IMG/VR virus record: IMGVR_UViG_3300045999_004066
Span: 1-22,985 of that record
Source: a virus
Direction: 5' to 3' (one strand)
DNA: 22,985 bases
Under the pieces are notes generated by a model. The model had not been told where the DNA came from. It saw nothing but the letters and a program-made list of their open reading frames with translations, and did no database searches. Shown in pieces: positions 1-6,919 of this stretch (positions are counted from its first letter, which is position 1; each line of letters opens with the position of its first letter). The translations under genes and the position numbers were made by a program.

Positions 1-187
1 GCCACTTCGCAAGAAAAGACGTGAGAGGTTCATCCCCATGACCATTCGTCCGGCAACTGCATTGTTTGTGCTGGCATTCGATCCACACGCATCCCGGCTC
101 GTATTGCACTTGGGGCTTCGCATCTTTGGAGCGGCGGCATTTGGCCGTCGAATTGAAGTGTGAGGCGATGCGCTCGAAGTCAGTCAT
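1..187 (-). CDS. Unknown protein, 3' end beyond the window
   Basis: An ORF starting with ATG at 187, in ATGA overlap with the DUF3310-like gene, and open to the left edge (62 complete codons). It reads MTDFERIASHFNSTAKCRRS then a Cys-rich stretch with WIECQHKQCSCRTNGHGDEP. The four closely spaced Cys and His residues (C-x3-x-C-x-C pattern with H) could bind zinc. It continues outside the window, so no family can be judged. Confidence 0.55.
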   Translation of the reverse strand, partial: MTDFERIASHFNSTAKCRRSKDAKPQVQYEPGCVWIECQHKQCSCRTNGHGDEPLTSFLAKW

Positions 188-411
188 TCGCCGGGATATT
201 CGAGTTCAAGGATCAAGTTCAACTCATGGATGGCTTTACGGATGTCTTCAGCGCCATTCTTCGCACGATGGCGGCAGACTCGTTTGATCACGCAGCCCTC
301 AAGGAATGAGAGCTTGTTTGCCGTGATAAACTCAACCGGCTGAATCTTGAGTGACTTGTAATGATTTCCGCCGACCTGAATACCGAGCGATGGGTTATTG
401 TATGGGTCCAT
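184..411 (-). CDS. DUF3310-like small phage protein
   Basis: A 75-residue protein matching the DUF3310 pattern as I know it: a GG-N-HYK start (QVGGNHYKSLKIQPVEFI), then N-x-L-x-F-L/C-E-G-x-x-I-K-R/Y-V-x-R (FLEGCVIKRVCRHRAKNG), and A-x-x-x-I-R/D-K-A-x-H-x-L (AEDIRKAIHELNLILELEYP). This family is common in phage genomes, usually near replication or nucleotide metabolism genes, and its role is unclear, although it is sometimes listed as nucleotide-kinase-like. Finding it after the lysis genes suggests an early or accessory module begins here. Its TGA overlaps the next ATG. Confidence 0.75.
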   Translation of the reverse strand: MDPYNNPSLGIQVGGNHYKSLKIQPVEFITANKLSFLEGCVIKRVCRHRAKNGAEDIRKAIHELNLILELEYPGE

Positions 412-562
412 CTTTCACAATAATAGGGCCGTCACCAGTTGCAAATGCGCCTTTGGAAACTTGGCACCATCGCTCGAATCGTGAGTCCCAAAACTTCGCG
501 CCCTTAATGAGACGCCAGTTTTTAGGGCCGTCGTAGAGTTTCCAGCCGGGCGGGATTTTCAT
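395..562 (-). CDS. Small unknown protein
   Basis: A 55-residue ORF: MKIPPGWKLYDGPKNWRLIK, then GAKFWDSRFERWCQVSKGAF. It is rich in Trp and basic residues, and the pattern of a short 'W-R-L-I' start with 'F-W-D-S-R-F-x-x-W' recalls small phage proteins of the kind that begin with a Y-R-L-L/E motif. The ATG overlaps the preceding TGA (ATGA). The 3' end overlaps the following gene by 17 bases in another frame. No function can be assigned. Confidence 0.5.
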   Translation of the reverse strand: MKIPPGWKLYDGPKNWRLIKGAKFWDSRFERWCQVSKGAFATGDGPIIVKDGPIQ

Positions 563-684
563 TCGATGCACTCAATCACGATGTCAGCGAGCATCAAGCA
601 AACAATGGCGAGAATCCCATAGCCGACGCCAAAGGCCGTGATGGCAAACAGCGAGGCGGAGATTTGCCAGAACGCGAGTCTCAT
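559..684 (-). CDS. 41-residue membrane protein
   Basis: MRLAFWQISASLFAITAFGV then GYGILAIVCLMLADIVIECIE: one long or two short hydrophobic segments, with a positive N-terminus and acidic C-terminus. Start and stop both lie in ATGA overlaps, with the endolysin upstream and the next gene downstream. It therefore belongs to the lysis cluster. Candidate holin, antiholin or accessory lysis factor; the family is not recognised. Confidence 0.5.
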   Translation of the reverse strand: MRLAFWQISASLFAITAFGVGYGILAIVCLMLADIVIECIE

Positions 685-1175
685 ATAGTAAAACGAATGC
701 GGCTCCTGATTTGATCAACTCGCCGTTTCTTGCGGAGAACTGCGCCACCTTCGCGACTGCCTGCGCCGTCGGTATTGCCCTCAATCGTCGTCACCTCGCC
801 GTTTTTATCAGGGGCTGATTCAGCAATGCCGATGTGAGAGAATTTAAAGATCACGATGTCACCCGCTTGGATGTCTCCACGGTGCGGCTTTTTCGTGATC
901 GTCTCGGAGCCTTGAGCCAAGCTCCAATTCTCGAAGTCCCAGGCTCCCGCTGTGCGTGGCCTTTTGAACGTGTCCGACTCTTTGATGCCGTTGGCCCTCA
1001 TTGCCTCACGGACTAGCCAGCAAACGAACGCAGCGCACCACGGCCAAGACTCCTTTGGCGGCAGATTGGTAGCTGCCTTGTATTCGTTCACACGAGGCCC
1101 GCAGTTGGTGCCGTTGACCTCTTCCGTGCCGAGTTCAAAGCGCGCCAATTCCGTAAGCTTTTGAGCCAGTTTCAT
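681..1175 (-). CDS. Endolysin with CHAP (NlpC/P60-like) domain
   Basis: A 164-residue peptidoglycan hydrolase. The catalytic Cys47 lies in ESWPWCAAFVCW, followed by His114 in FKFSHIGIAES and a polar third residue Asn134 in IEGNTDG, the Cys-His-Asn arrangement of CHAP amidases/endopeptidases. Also typical is GDIQAGDIVIF just before the histidine. The N-terminal LTELARFELGTEEVNGTNCG is the usual lead-in, as in other single-domain phage CHAP enzymes of about 150-170 residues. There is no signal peptide and no cell-wall binding domain, so release should depend on a holin. ATGA overlap with the preceding microprotein fixes the start. Its own TGA overlaps the next ATG. Confidence 0.88.
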   Translation of the reverse strand: MKLAQKLTELARFELGTEEVNGTNCGPRVNEYKAATNLPPKESWPWCAAFVCWLVREAMRANGIKESDTFKRPRTAGAWDFENWSLAQGSETITKKPHRGDIQAGDIVIFKFSHIGIAESAPDKNGEVTTIEGNTDGAGSREGGAVLRKKRRVDQIRSRIRFTI

Positions 1176-1267
1176 AGCTTCCGATTCGGATCAACCCACC
1201 AGAACATGAGCCCGATCACAAGGCCGATTAAGGCGATTGTGAACAGGTAGAGCGCGGCTGGGACCAT
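1172..1267 (-). CDS. 31-residue single-span membrane protein
   Basis: A tiny ORF, MVPAALYLFTIALIGLVIGL then MFWWVDPNRKL, consisting of one hydrophobic helix of about 20 residues and a short basic C-terminal tail. Its start lies one base after the lipoprotein stop and its TGA overlaps the endolysin ATG, so translation of the three would be coupled. This position and shape suit a holin, pinholin, antiholin or the membrane-anchoring part of a spanin. Too short for family assignment, but the tight fit of start and stop signals supports it as real. Confidence 0.55.
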   Translation of the reverse strand: MVPAALYLFTIALIGLVIGLMFWWVDPNRKL

Positions 1268-1268
1268 G

Positions 1269-1436
1269 TTACTTGCCCGAGTTACGTTCAGCGAGTGTCT
1301 GAGCCAGAGCAGACCCAGCGGCGAGAGCGTCTTTGTCGATGCCTTCGGTCTTGACGACGGTGCCGTCTGGCCGCGTTTCCGTGGTCGTAGTGCAGGAGGC
1401 GATGGATAGGGCGAGGAATGCGAGGATGGTTTTCAT
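1269..1436 (-). CDS. Small lipoprotein, spanin-like candidate
   Basis: A 55-residue predicted lipoprotein: signal MKTILAFLALSIAS then lipobox I-A-S-C15, leaving a 41-residue mature chain (TTTTETRPDGTVVKTEGIDK and onward). The length and place near the endolysin fit an outer-membrane spanin subunit (Rz1 type), which helps disrupt the outer membrane in Gram-negative hosts. Rz1 proteins are usually proline-rich and this one is not, so the role is tentative. There is also no Rz-like coiled-coil inner-membrane partner with obvious length next to it. Its TAA lies one base from the next ATG. Confidence 0.6.
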   Translation of the reverse strand: MKTILAFLALSIASCTTTTETRPDGTVVKTEGIDKDALAAGSALAQTLAERNSGK

Positions 1437-1440
1437 AGCG

Positions 1441-1617
1441 TTAGATTTTGGGGCCGGAGACTCCTGCGTCCTTGGCTAAATAGCCAAACAAAGCCAGTAG
1501 TGCCGGGATCAGGTAAGTTTTCCAGTCTGTCAATGACGCGCCACTCTCTGTGTGGCTTTGCACGACTGTGAGCACTGCCAGAGCAGCGCCAATGAAAGTC
1601 GTTTTATAGTTTTTCAT
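1441..1617 (-). CDS. Small holin-like membrane protein
   Basis: A 58-residue protein, MKNYKTTFIGAALAVLTVVQ at the start, a polar loop (SHTESGASLTDWKT), then YLIPALLALFGYLAKDAGVS. Two hydrophobic segments (about 7-20 and 35-48) flanking a short loop, with a charged N-terminus, are typical of small phage proteins annotated as holin-like. The K-T-T-x-I-G-A-A start and the F-G-x-x-A-K-D motif recur in this class as I remember it. Holins form the membrane lesion that releases endolysin. ATG with stop TAA at 1441; only four bases separate it from the previous stop. It is one of four membrane or lipid-anchored microproteins clustered around the endolysin gene. Confidence 0.65.
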   Translation of the reverse strand: MKNYKTTFIGAALAVLTVVQSHTESGASLTDWKTYLIPALLALFGYLAKDAGVSGPKI

Positions 1618-1621
1618 AGTG

Positions 1622-2140
1622 TTACTTTGTCAGCCACAGTTTAAGCAATTCGATGATCGTGTCACGGCCTAAAAACAGCCCTCCGCCAAGTGTGACGATT
1701 GCGGCATCTTTTTTGTTTTTTGTGATCCACTCAATAATGGAGAATTTTTCAACGGCCTTTCCGGTGGCGTATTCGGCGAGGATGGGCAGGGCAGAGACGA
1801 AAAATCCAACGCAGTTGCCGGATTCATCACGCACGGGAAGGACTGAAAGCCTGACGAAAATAATTCGCCCGTCCTTGGTGATGTATCGCTTTGTAAGCCC
1901 GTAACCGTCGGACTCATTATCAGCCTTGAGGGATTCAACGCTGGCGATGTCTCCTTCGAGATCGTCGGGATGTGTGATCTGCTTCCATGTCCTGAGTCGG
2001 AGCTCGTGCTGAGCGTAACCCACAATGCCACAAAACGCACGGTTGCATCTAACAAAGCGATCATCAAGATCGACAATGGCCATCGGTATTTCGGAGATGG
2101 ACCAGAGGGACTCATACTGGGCAAGATCAAGGGGAGGCAT
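1622..2140 (-). CDS. PAS-domain protein with C-terminal hydrophobic tail
   Basis: A 172-residue protein. Residues about 8-118 form a complete PAS fold with S-box features: PMAIVDLDDRFVRCNRAFCG, IVGYAQHELRLRTWKQITHP, DDL, then KRYITKDGRIIFVRLSVLPV and RDESGNCVGFF. PAS domains sense ligands, redox state, oxygen or light through a bound cofactor or small molecule. Behind it, KKDAAIVTLGGGLFLGRDTI forms a hydrophobic segment that may insert in the membrane, followed by an amphipathic LLKLWLTK. No kinase, GGDEF, HTH or other output domain is present. Genes on its 3' side are lysis-type, so it may sense a cell state there; this is a guess. Confidence 0.78.
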   Translation of the reverse strand: MPPLDLAQYESLWSISEIPMAIVDLDDRFVRCNRAFCGIVGYAQHELRLRTWKQITHPDDLEGDIASVESLKADNESDGYGLTKRYITKDGRIIFVRLSVLPVRDESGNCVGFFVSALPILAEYATGKAVEKFSIIEWITKNKKDAAIVTLGGGLFLGRDTIIELLKLWLTK

Positions 2141-2172
2141 GTCATGGCGGACTCTATTGCATTGCGTTATTG

Positions 2173-2868
2173 TTAAAAGGCTGAAGATGCGGCTTGAACA
2201 ACGTCATAAAAGCATTCGTAAGTTCCGCTTACCGTGTGTCCAAGGTAGAGTGTATCGGCATCGGAGGTGCTGGTGCCGTTGCTGCTCAGGCAGGTCTGTG
2301 TGCCTGTGCTGGTGAGGGCGGGCTTGCTGTCCGTGGTGGCCCATCCTGCTCGGCAGATGGCATTCGATCCGCTGCCTTTGACGTATTCTAGCCAGATGTA
2401 AATATCAGTGTTGAGCGGCAGAGTCGCCGAGGATGAGGCATTCGATCCGCCAGCGGCGGTGGTGCGCATGGTGCGGTTGACGCCGACGAGAATCAAACTG
2501 CCAAGGATGGTGCTGCCATTGCGGATCGTGGCAATCGTTGGGTTGCTGCTGGTGCTGGCAACACGGAACCTGAATTTGGCGAAGAGCGAGCCTTGGGCGG
2601 TGAAGGTGACAGCGGTGGAGCCGGTTTGGGCGGACAGGTTGATCTGAAGGGACTGGCTGCCTGCGATGACGGTGCCGGTGTGGTCTTCGTCGATGGTGCC
2701 CGTGCCTGCCTCGGTCCATGTTTCTTCGTAGCCAGTGCCCTCAAAGCCCTCGTCCACCAGGTAGCTGCTGCCTGCGGCGGCGAAGCGGTAGGGGTTGAGG
2801 ATGAAGCCTGCGACCGCATGGGCGGTGCCGAGGTAGAGGCAGGCGATGGAAAGAAGGAATAGCTTCAT
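2173..2868 (-). CDS. Secreted jelly-roll (LamG-like) tail-associated protein
   Basis: A 231-residue protein with signal peptide MKLFLLSIACLYLGTAHA|V. Next comes AGFILNPYRF, a short motif I know from phage tail proteins, then a concanavalin-type jelly-roll: VDEGFEGTGYEETWTEAG, SQSLQINLSAQTGST, FAKFRFRVASTSS, NTDIYIWLEYVKGSGSNA, DADTLYLGHTVSGTYECFYD. Such LamG-like domains bind sugars or act as passive adhesive modules. ATG at 2868 is preferred; a TTG at 2877 would overlap the upstream TGA and add three residues. It follows the long fibre, which also has a signal peptide, and both may share a destination outside the cytoplasm. Confidence 0.7.
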   Translation of the reverse strand: MKLFLLSIACLYLGTAHAVAGFILNPYRFAAAGSSYLVDEGFEGTGYEETWTEAGTGTIDEDHTGTVIAGSQSLQINLSAQTGSTAVTFTAQGSLFAKFRFRVASTSSNPTIATIRNGSTILGSLILVGVNRTMRTTAAGGSNASSSATLPLNTDIYIWLEYVKGSGSNAICRAGWATTDSKPALTSTGTQTCLSSNGTSTSDADTLYLGHTVSGTYECFYDVVQAASSAF

Positions 2869-2873
2869 GAGGT

Positions 2874-4886
2874 TCAACGGGTGCCGATGATCCAGACCTT
2901 GGCCCCAGTGGCTCCGGTGCCTGCGGTATCGACGTCAATGGTGATCTCGGCGTCATCGGCGAGGGCGGTGTCGGAGATCACAGCAGCCGTGGCGGCGGTG
3001 GTGCTCGTCTTTTCGGAGGCATCACAGGAGAGCTTCGTGCTGAGGATCGTGGTGCCAGCTTCGTTGATGTCCACGGTTGGCGTGCCGGAGCTGCTCACGG
3101 TGGTCAGGCTGAGGCGCACGGCTGTCACCGTCATGGCGTGTGGCATCCTGAAGGTCAGCTTGGCTGTGCCGGTGGTGATGGCCGTTGTCTCGTCTGAGAT
3201 CGCGACGCCGATCTCAGCGGCTTCCGCCTTGGGCTTCGTGGTGGTATCCACGGTCAATGTGCCAGCACTTCCCGTGGTGGTCAAAATGCCGTTCGTGGTT
3301 AGGTTAGAGAGGGTGGCGATGTTCTGACTCGTGTTGACGGTGATCGTGTTCGTCGATCTCGTGAGGCCAGTGCTGAAGGTGAGGGCGGCCTCCTTGGCAT
3401 TCCAAGTCGAGGCGCTCGAAATGTAACTGTCCGCGATGGCCGTTCCCTGCCAAACGCCGGTGGCGATGGTGCCGAGGCTGGTGAGACTGGAGGCGGTGAC
3501 ACCACTGGCGAGCGTGGTGCCTGTGAGAGTGCCAGCGGCGGCGGTGACGGTGATGTTGGCGGTGCCGTCAAAGGTGGTGCCGTTGATGGTTCGGCCTGTT
3601 TGCAGAGCTGTGGCCGTGGCGGCATTACCCGTAGTGCTTTGGTTCAAAGTCGGGAAGCTGGTGAGGCTGGCTGCGCTACCATTGGTCGTTAAAATCTCGC
3701 CAGTCCCAGATTCATCGCTCAGCACACCTCGAAGCTGGGCGGAGGTAGTGGCGGCGAACTGGGCGAGCGTGCCACTGGTGAGGGCATCCCCACCGCCTGA
3801 GATGGCCTGCCAAGTGCCATCACCTCGCAGATACTTCGTGCTGATGCTGGAGCCCGTGCCCATGTTTGCCGGTGGCAAGATGCCCGTGACTTCGGTGGTT
3901 AGGTCGATGCTGGAGCCGAGCAGGGAAACAGTGCCTGATGCATCTGGCAGGGTGATGGTGCGTGCCCCTGTTGGAGTGGCACTGGTCAGGTCGATGTAAG
4001 AGGCTGCGCGTGCACTTTCTGCGGTGAAGCGGACCTTCCTCCCTGTGCCCCAGATGCTGACCTGCTCGGCAAAGTTATCATCCGCAGCGATGAGCGCAGG
4101 TCCTGGCATATAACTGAAAATGCCTGTGCTGCTGCTTGTTCCGAGGCTGCCATCAATTTCAAAAGCGATTTGTGAGGCGGCGGTTAAATGGGTTCCAAAA
4201 CTTGATACACTCGTGCCGTTTGGTGTCGCATGAATAGCCGTTCCGCCCGAAGTTGAGTTTGTTGCTTCAATGGCGAAAGAGCTAGTGCTGGAAATGACCT
4301 CAAGCACATTGCCAGAGCCAGCGCTGCCGCCCAAATTCAAACCTCCTCGTGCGTTTAGTTTGGGGATTTTCCCGCTGTCTGCGCTTCCATTTCCGCCGGT
4401 GCTAGTTGCTGTGTAAGAGTAGGATGATGATCCGTTGTCTGTCAGCACGCCAGCGGCACTGGCGGCGGCTGCAATGCCGGTGAGATTGCCGTCAAGTGGC
4501 TGGTATCCGCTCGCCACAGCGGCAGTCGTAGCATAACCAGAGATGCTGGCACCGCTGGGAATGGTGACGGTGCCGGTGAAGGTGGGAGAGGCTAGCGGGG
4601 CCTTGAGTCCGAGGGCGGTATTCAGGTCCGTCTGGCTGGCGAGGGTGCCGGTGATGTCTCCCCACGCGGGTGATCCGCCGCCGCTGCCAAAGCCGGTGAT
4701 CGTGGCTCCGGTGGCGTTGATCGTGGCACCTGCTGCAATCGTGAGCGTCTTGCCGCTGCCGATGGTCAAGCTCTCCGTGATCGTGTTGCCGCTCACATTC
4801 TTGAGCACGGTTTTAGTCTGCCCAAAGGCGAGCACGGGCAGGAGCACAAAGGCGGCTGCGGTGATGAGTAGGATGGCGGTTTTCAT
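2874..4886 (-). CDS. Long tail fibre with Sec signal peptide
   Basis: A 670-residue Gly/Ser/Thr/Ala-rich protein. Residues 1-22 form a signal peptide (MKTAILLITAAAFVLLPVLA, cleavage AFG|Q). The body shows fibre features: repeated short beta units (TITESLTIGSGKTLTIAAGA), LKAPLASPTFTGTVTIPSGA, which is a common phage fibre motif, and several TLASGVTASSLTSLGT-type repeats that fit a triple beta-spiral or beta-helix. The last 130 residues, with PHAMTVTAVRLSLTTVSSSG and the ending GAKVWIIGTR, match a C-terminal domain widely shared by phage fibres. A fibre with a signal peptide is unusual. Its stop TGA lies just before the start of the next gene. Confidence 0.8.
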   Translation of the reverse strand: MKTAILLITAAAFVLLPVLAFGQTKTVLKNVSGNTITESLTIGSGKTLTIAAGATINATGATITGFGSGGGSPAWGDITGTLASQTDLNTALGLKAPLASPTFTGTVTIPSGASISGYATTAAVASGYQPLDGNLTGIAAAASAAGVLTDNGSSSYSYTATSTGGNGSADSGKIPKLNARGGLNLGGSAGSGNVLEVISSTSSFAIEATNSTSGGTAIHATPNGTSVSSFGTHLTAASQIAFEIDGSLGTSSSTGIFSYMPGPALIAADDNFAEQVSIWGTGRKVRFTAESARAASYIDLTSATPTGARTITLPDASGTVSLLGSSIDLTTEVTGILPPANMGTGSSISTKYLRGDGTWQAISGGGDALTSGTLAQFAATTSAQLRGVLSDESGTGEILTTNGSAASLTSFPTLNQSTTGNAATATALQTGRTINGTTFDGTANITVTAAAGTLTGTTLASGVTASSLTSLGTIATGVWQGTAIADSYISSASTWNAKEAALTFSTGLTRSTNTITVNTSQNIATLSNLTTNGILTTTGSAGTLTVDTTTKPKAEAAEIGVAISDETTAITTGTAKLTFRMPHAMTVTAVRLSLTTVSSSGTPTVDINEAGTTILSTKLSCDASEKTSTTAATAAVISDTALADDAEITIDVDTAGTGATGAKVWIIGTR

Positions 4887-4907
4887 GTCGTAAAAATGGG
4901 GTTTGAA

Positions 4908-5594
4908 TTAGCGGACGCGCTTCCAGACTTGAGCGTTAGTGCTGGCGTCGTAGTCGTCAGGACGAACGATGCCATTGGCTGAATCCTCCGCGTTGGTGCC
5001 TGAGAACAGAATCCAGTCTTGAAGTTCTGACGAGACGTAGATGGAAGTTAGGAGCGAGGATTTGCCAGCGGTGATGAGTCCGTCAAGTTTCGTCGAGCCG
5101 CCGCCGGTGAGTCCCGTGATTGCCGGATACCAAAGTGGAGCGCGTTCTTCGAGCCATTCCTCGCCGCCGGTGAGCACTTCCACGCTGCCCGGTTCCGGCT
5201 CAATGGCGGGGCGGTCAATGTGGCAGATTGTATCGGTGTCCGAGATGGCAGGCGTTGAAGCCTCGCCGGATGCCCACCAGTGAATCTCCAGAGCCGTCGT
5301 GATGCGCAGGACGGTAGCGGTTGCAAAGGCCGCCGTAAGCTCTGCCGTGTGGAGAATCAGTTCTCCCTCGTAATAGCCTGCGGTGCTGCCGGGCGTTTCC
5401 CAGCTAGTCACCTCTGCCAATAGTTCGCCATCCTTCACGATGTAGAGAGCGAGGCCGTAGCCAGTCGGGAGCAATTCAGCGACTCCGGCGCGCTCGAACT
5501 TCAAACGGGCAGGCTCACGACTCCGCCACTTCAGCCCTAGCTCTTCCGCGTCGGTCGTTAGCTCATTCGTGGCGAGGTCAAAGATGATGTCCAT
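4908..5594 (-). CDS. Tail fibre/baseplate-type protein, unknown family
   Basis: A 228-residue protein. The N-terminal part (MDIIFDLATNELTTDAEELG, ARLKFERAGVAELLPTGYGL) is beta-rich and resembles the upper-baseplate or fibre-adaptor domains of siphovirus tips, with later TAALEIHWWASGEASTPAIS-like strands (TTALEIHWWASGEA). The C-terminus ends VRPDDYDASTNAQVWKRVR; a D-Y-D/N-A-S-T-N-x-x-V-W-K/R-R ending is something I associate with phage fibre and adaptor proteins. It has no signal peptide. It lies after the hydroxylase and before a long fibre, so it may link the fibre to the tail tip. The start ATG follows the motif TTGACAAACTAACC. Confidence 0.55.
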   Translation of the reverse strand: MDIIFDLATNELTTDAEELGLKWRSREPARLKFERAGVAELLPTGYGLALYIVKDGELLAEVTSWETPGSTAGYYEGELILHTAELTAAFATATVLRITTALEIHWWASGEASTPAISDTDTICHIDRPAIEPEPGSVEVLTGGEEWLEERAPLWYPAITGLTGGGSTKLDGLITAGKSSLLTSIYVSSELQDWILFSGTNAEDSANGIVRPDDYDASTNAQVWKRVR

Positions 5595-5612
5595 ATTTGT
5601 CTGGTTAGTTTG

Positions 5613-6182
5613 TCAACGGCGCGGCCCTTTGACCCATGAAACGAGGGAGTGCCGCTTCCCTTGGTTGACTTCGGTGGCGCGGTGCCAGAGGTTTGACCGG
5701 AAAAAGAGCAGGTCGCCTGCGTTACGAAAGTAGTTCGCTGGTAGCTGATCGCCTTTGATCTCGAATTGACCGCCTTCGTATTTGTCGGGTGGCGTGAGCT
5801 GCATGACGAGGGTTAGCTTCCGCTCGAACGGGTCTTTACAAAGCTCTGACGAATCTTGATGCCAGTCGTAAAGCCCACGATCTGCGCTGTCGTATTCGGT
5901 CAACTGCCACTCCGTGCTCGCGTGCTGGATGTCGAGTCCAAAGGTGGCGTTTGCCTTCAGCGTCTCGCGTTCGATGCGGCGGAAAAACCAGAGCAGGTCA
6001 AGATCGGCAAAGTCAAGCCATCGCACCGTCGAACGCCTGAGTTGATTGTCAGTCCGAGTCTGTCCACCGTGCCCGACAACTGCGGGTTGTGACGGATACC
6101 GTTTGTTGCAATACTTCAAAAGCATTACGCATTCCTTCGGCGTTAATACGCCGGGCGAGTGATACCATTGATTACGCGTCAT
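5613..6182 (-). CDS. 2-oxoglutarate/Fe(II) dioxygenase, prolyl-hydroxylase-like
   Basis: A 189-residue enzyme of the double-stranded beta-helix dioxygenase superfamily (P4Hc/PKHD type), which uses 2-oxoglutarate, O2 and Fe(II) to hydroxylate a side chain. Iron ligands are His108 and Asp110 (DWHQDSS) and His167 (NLWHRATEV); Arg177 (GKRHSLVSWVKG), ten residues on, is placed to bind 2-oxoglutarate. Also typical are LTLVMQLTPPDKYEGGQFEI and GDLLFFRSNLWH. ATG at 6182 is chosen because it overlaps the TGA of collagen gene 3; an ORF extension to 6218 is possible but uncoupled. The obvious candidate substrates are the three proline-rich Gly-X-Y chains encoded just upstream. The substrate is inferred, the family is clear. 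Confidence 0.88.
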   Translation of the reverse strand: MTRNQWYHSPGVLTPKECVMLLKYCNKRYPSQPAVVGHGGQTRTDNQLRRSTVRWLDFADLDLLWFFRRIERETLKANATFGLDIQHASTEWQLTEYDSADRGLYDWHQDSSELCKDPFERKLTLVMQLTPPDKYEGGQFEIKGDQLPANYFRNAGDLLFFRSNLWHRATEVNQGKRHSLVSWVKGPRR

Positions 6183-6919
6183 AATGTGGTGAGCTTGGGT
6201 GTTAGAGCACGGCCCCAAAACTCGTCATTGCGGAGCTTTTGATCTTCCGTGAACTGCGGGAATCTGCCGCGATGGCAATGCTTGGCAAGTGCGGAAATGG
6301 TCACTGTTCCTCGCTTTTCCTTCCGGCTGAACCATGACCGATTGGCCTCGATCTGGATGAAGTCACTGAAGACCGATGCGCCGAGTTCTCCCGCCGTTTC
6401 GCAAGTCAGGCCGGTCACGATGATAGATGGCCTCACTGCCGCCATGAACCTCTCAGGAATGCGAACGAACGCGAATCGCTCGCCTTTGCGAATCCGCCAA
6501 TCAAGGCAGTCCATGAAGCGCATTTCAGGTTGCTCAACGACATGCAAGCCCACGACTTCGCTCCCGCTTTCCACGATGGCGAGCTTTGCGCCCGGTTCGC
6601 CGGGCACACCCGCAGGGCCGGGAACTAAGGGGCCGGGAGGGCCGGGATCGCCGGGAACAGATGCGCCAAGGGGGCCGGGCGGGCCGGGCGGGCCTGCGGG
6701 GCCGGGGTCGCCGGGCGGGCCGGGATCAACCGCGTTATCGCCAGCCGGGCCGGTAGTGCCTGCGGGCAAGTCCACCCTCACGAACTCTACGCTTTCGGAC
6801 TTCATCGGCTCGAATGATGCGCCGTTCGGCATGTTCTTGATGATCCAAGCCATCGACTCGCGGGCGTCCGAAACGTAGGCGAATCCGCCTTTGCGTTTGA
6901 GTTTATAGGCCGTCTTCAT
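6179..6919 (-). CDS. Collagen-like fibre protein 3
   Basis: A 246-residue third paralogue. Its N-terminal domain (1-53) is close to that of the first ([20 protein letters not shown]). Residues 54-111 are Gly-X-Y repeats ([15 protein letters not shown]) with breaks [12 protein letters not shown] and GPLVP. The C-terminal domain opens with the shared [18 protein letters not shown] and closes [20 protein letters not shown], but it lacks the GIRRGF motif in exact form and has two Cys (CLDW and GLTC). This chain is the most distinct and directly precedes the hydroxylase gene with an ATGA overlap. Role: fibre chain, homotrimer or partner in a heterotrimer. Confidence 0.87.
   Translation of the reverse strand: MKTAYKLKRKGGFAYVSDARESMAWIIKNMPNGASFEPMKSESVEFVRVDLPAGTTGPAGDNAVDPGPPGDPGPAGPPGPPGPLGASVPGDPGPPGPLVPGPAGVPGEPGAKLAIVESGSEVVGLHVVEQPEMRFMDCLDWRIRKGERFAFVRIPERFMAAVRPSIIVTGLTCETAGELGASVFSDFIQIEANRSWFSRKEKRGTVTISALAKHCHRGRFPQFTEDQKLRNDEFWGRALTPKLTTL

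Noticed and set aside
1669-2145. 158-residue minus-strand ORF overlapping the PAS gene in another frame
   Set aside because: It is Ser/Pro-rich without recognisable pattern, whereas the overlapping frame gives a clear PAS domain. An embedded lysis gene was considered, but there is no lipobox or membrane segment.
2405-2719. His/Arg-rich minus-strand ORF within the jelly-roll gene
   Set aside because: Extreme composition (HHRRRPHRHRH-type) is a frame artefact of the GC-rich jelly-roll coding sequence.
2874-4886. Diversity-generating retroelement target or phase-variable repeats in the long fibre
   Set aside because: No reverse transcriptase, template repeat or homopolymer tract of suitable kind is visible in the window; the internal repeats are degenerate beta units.
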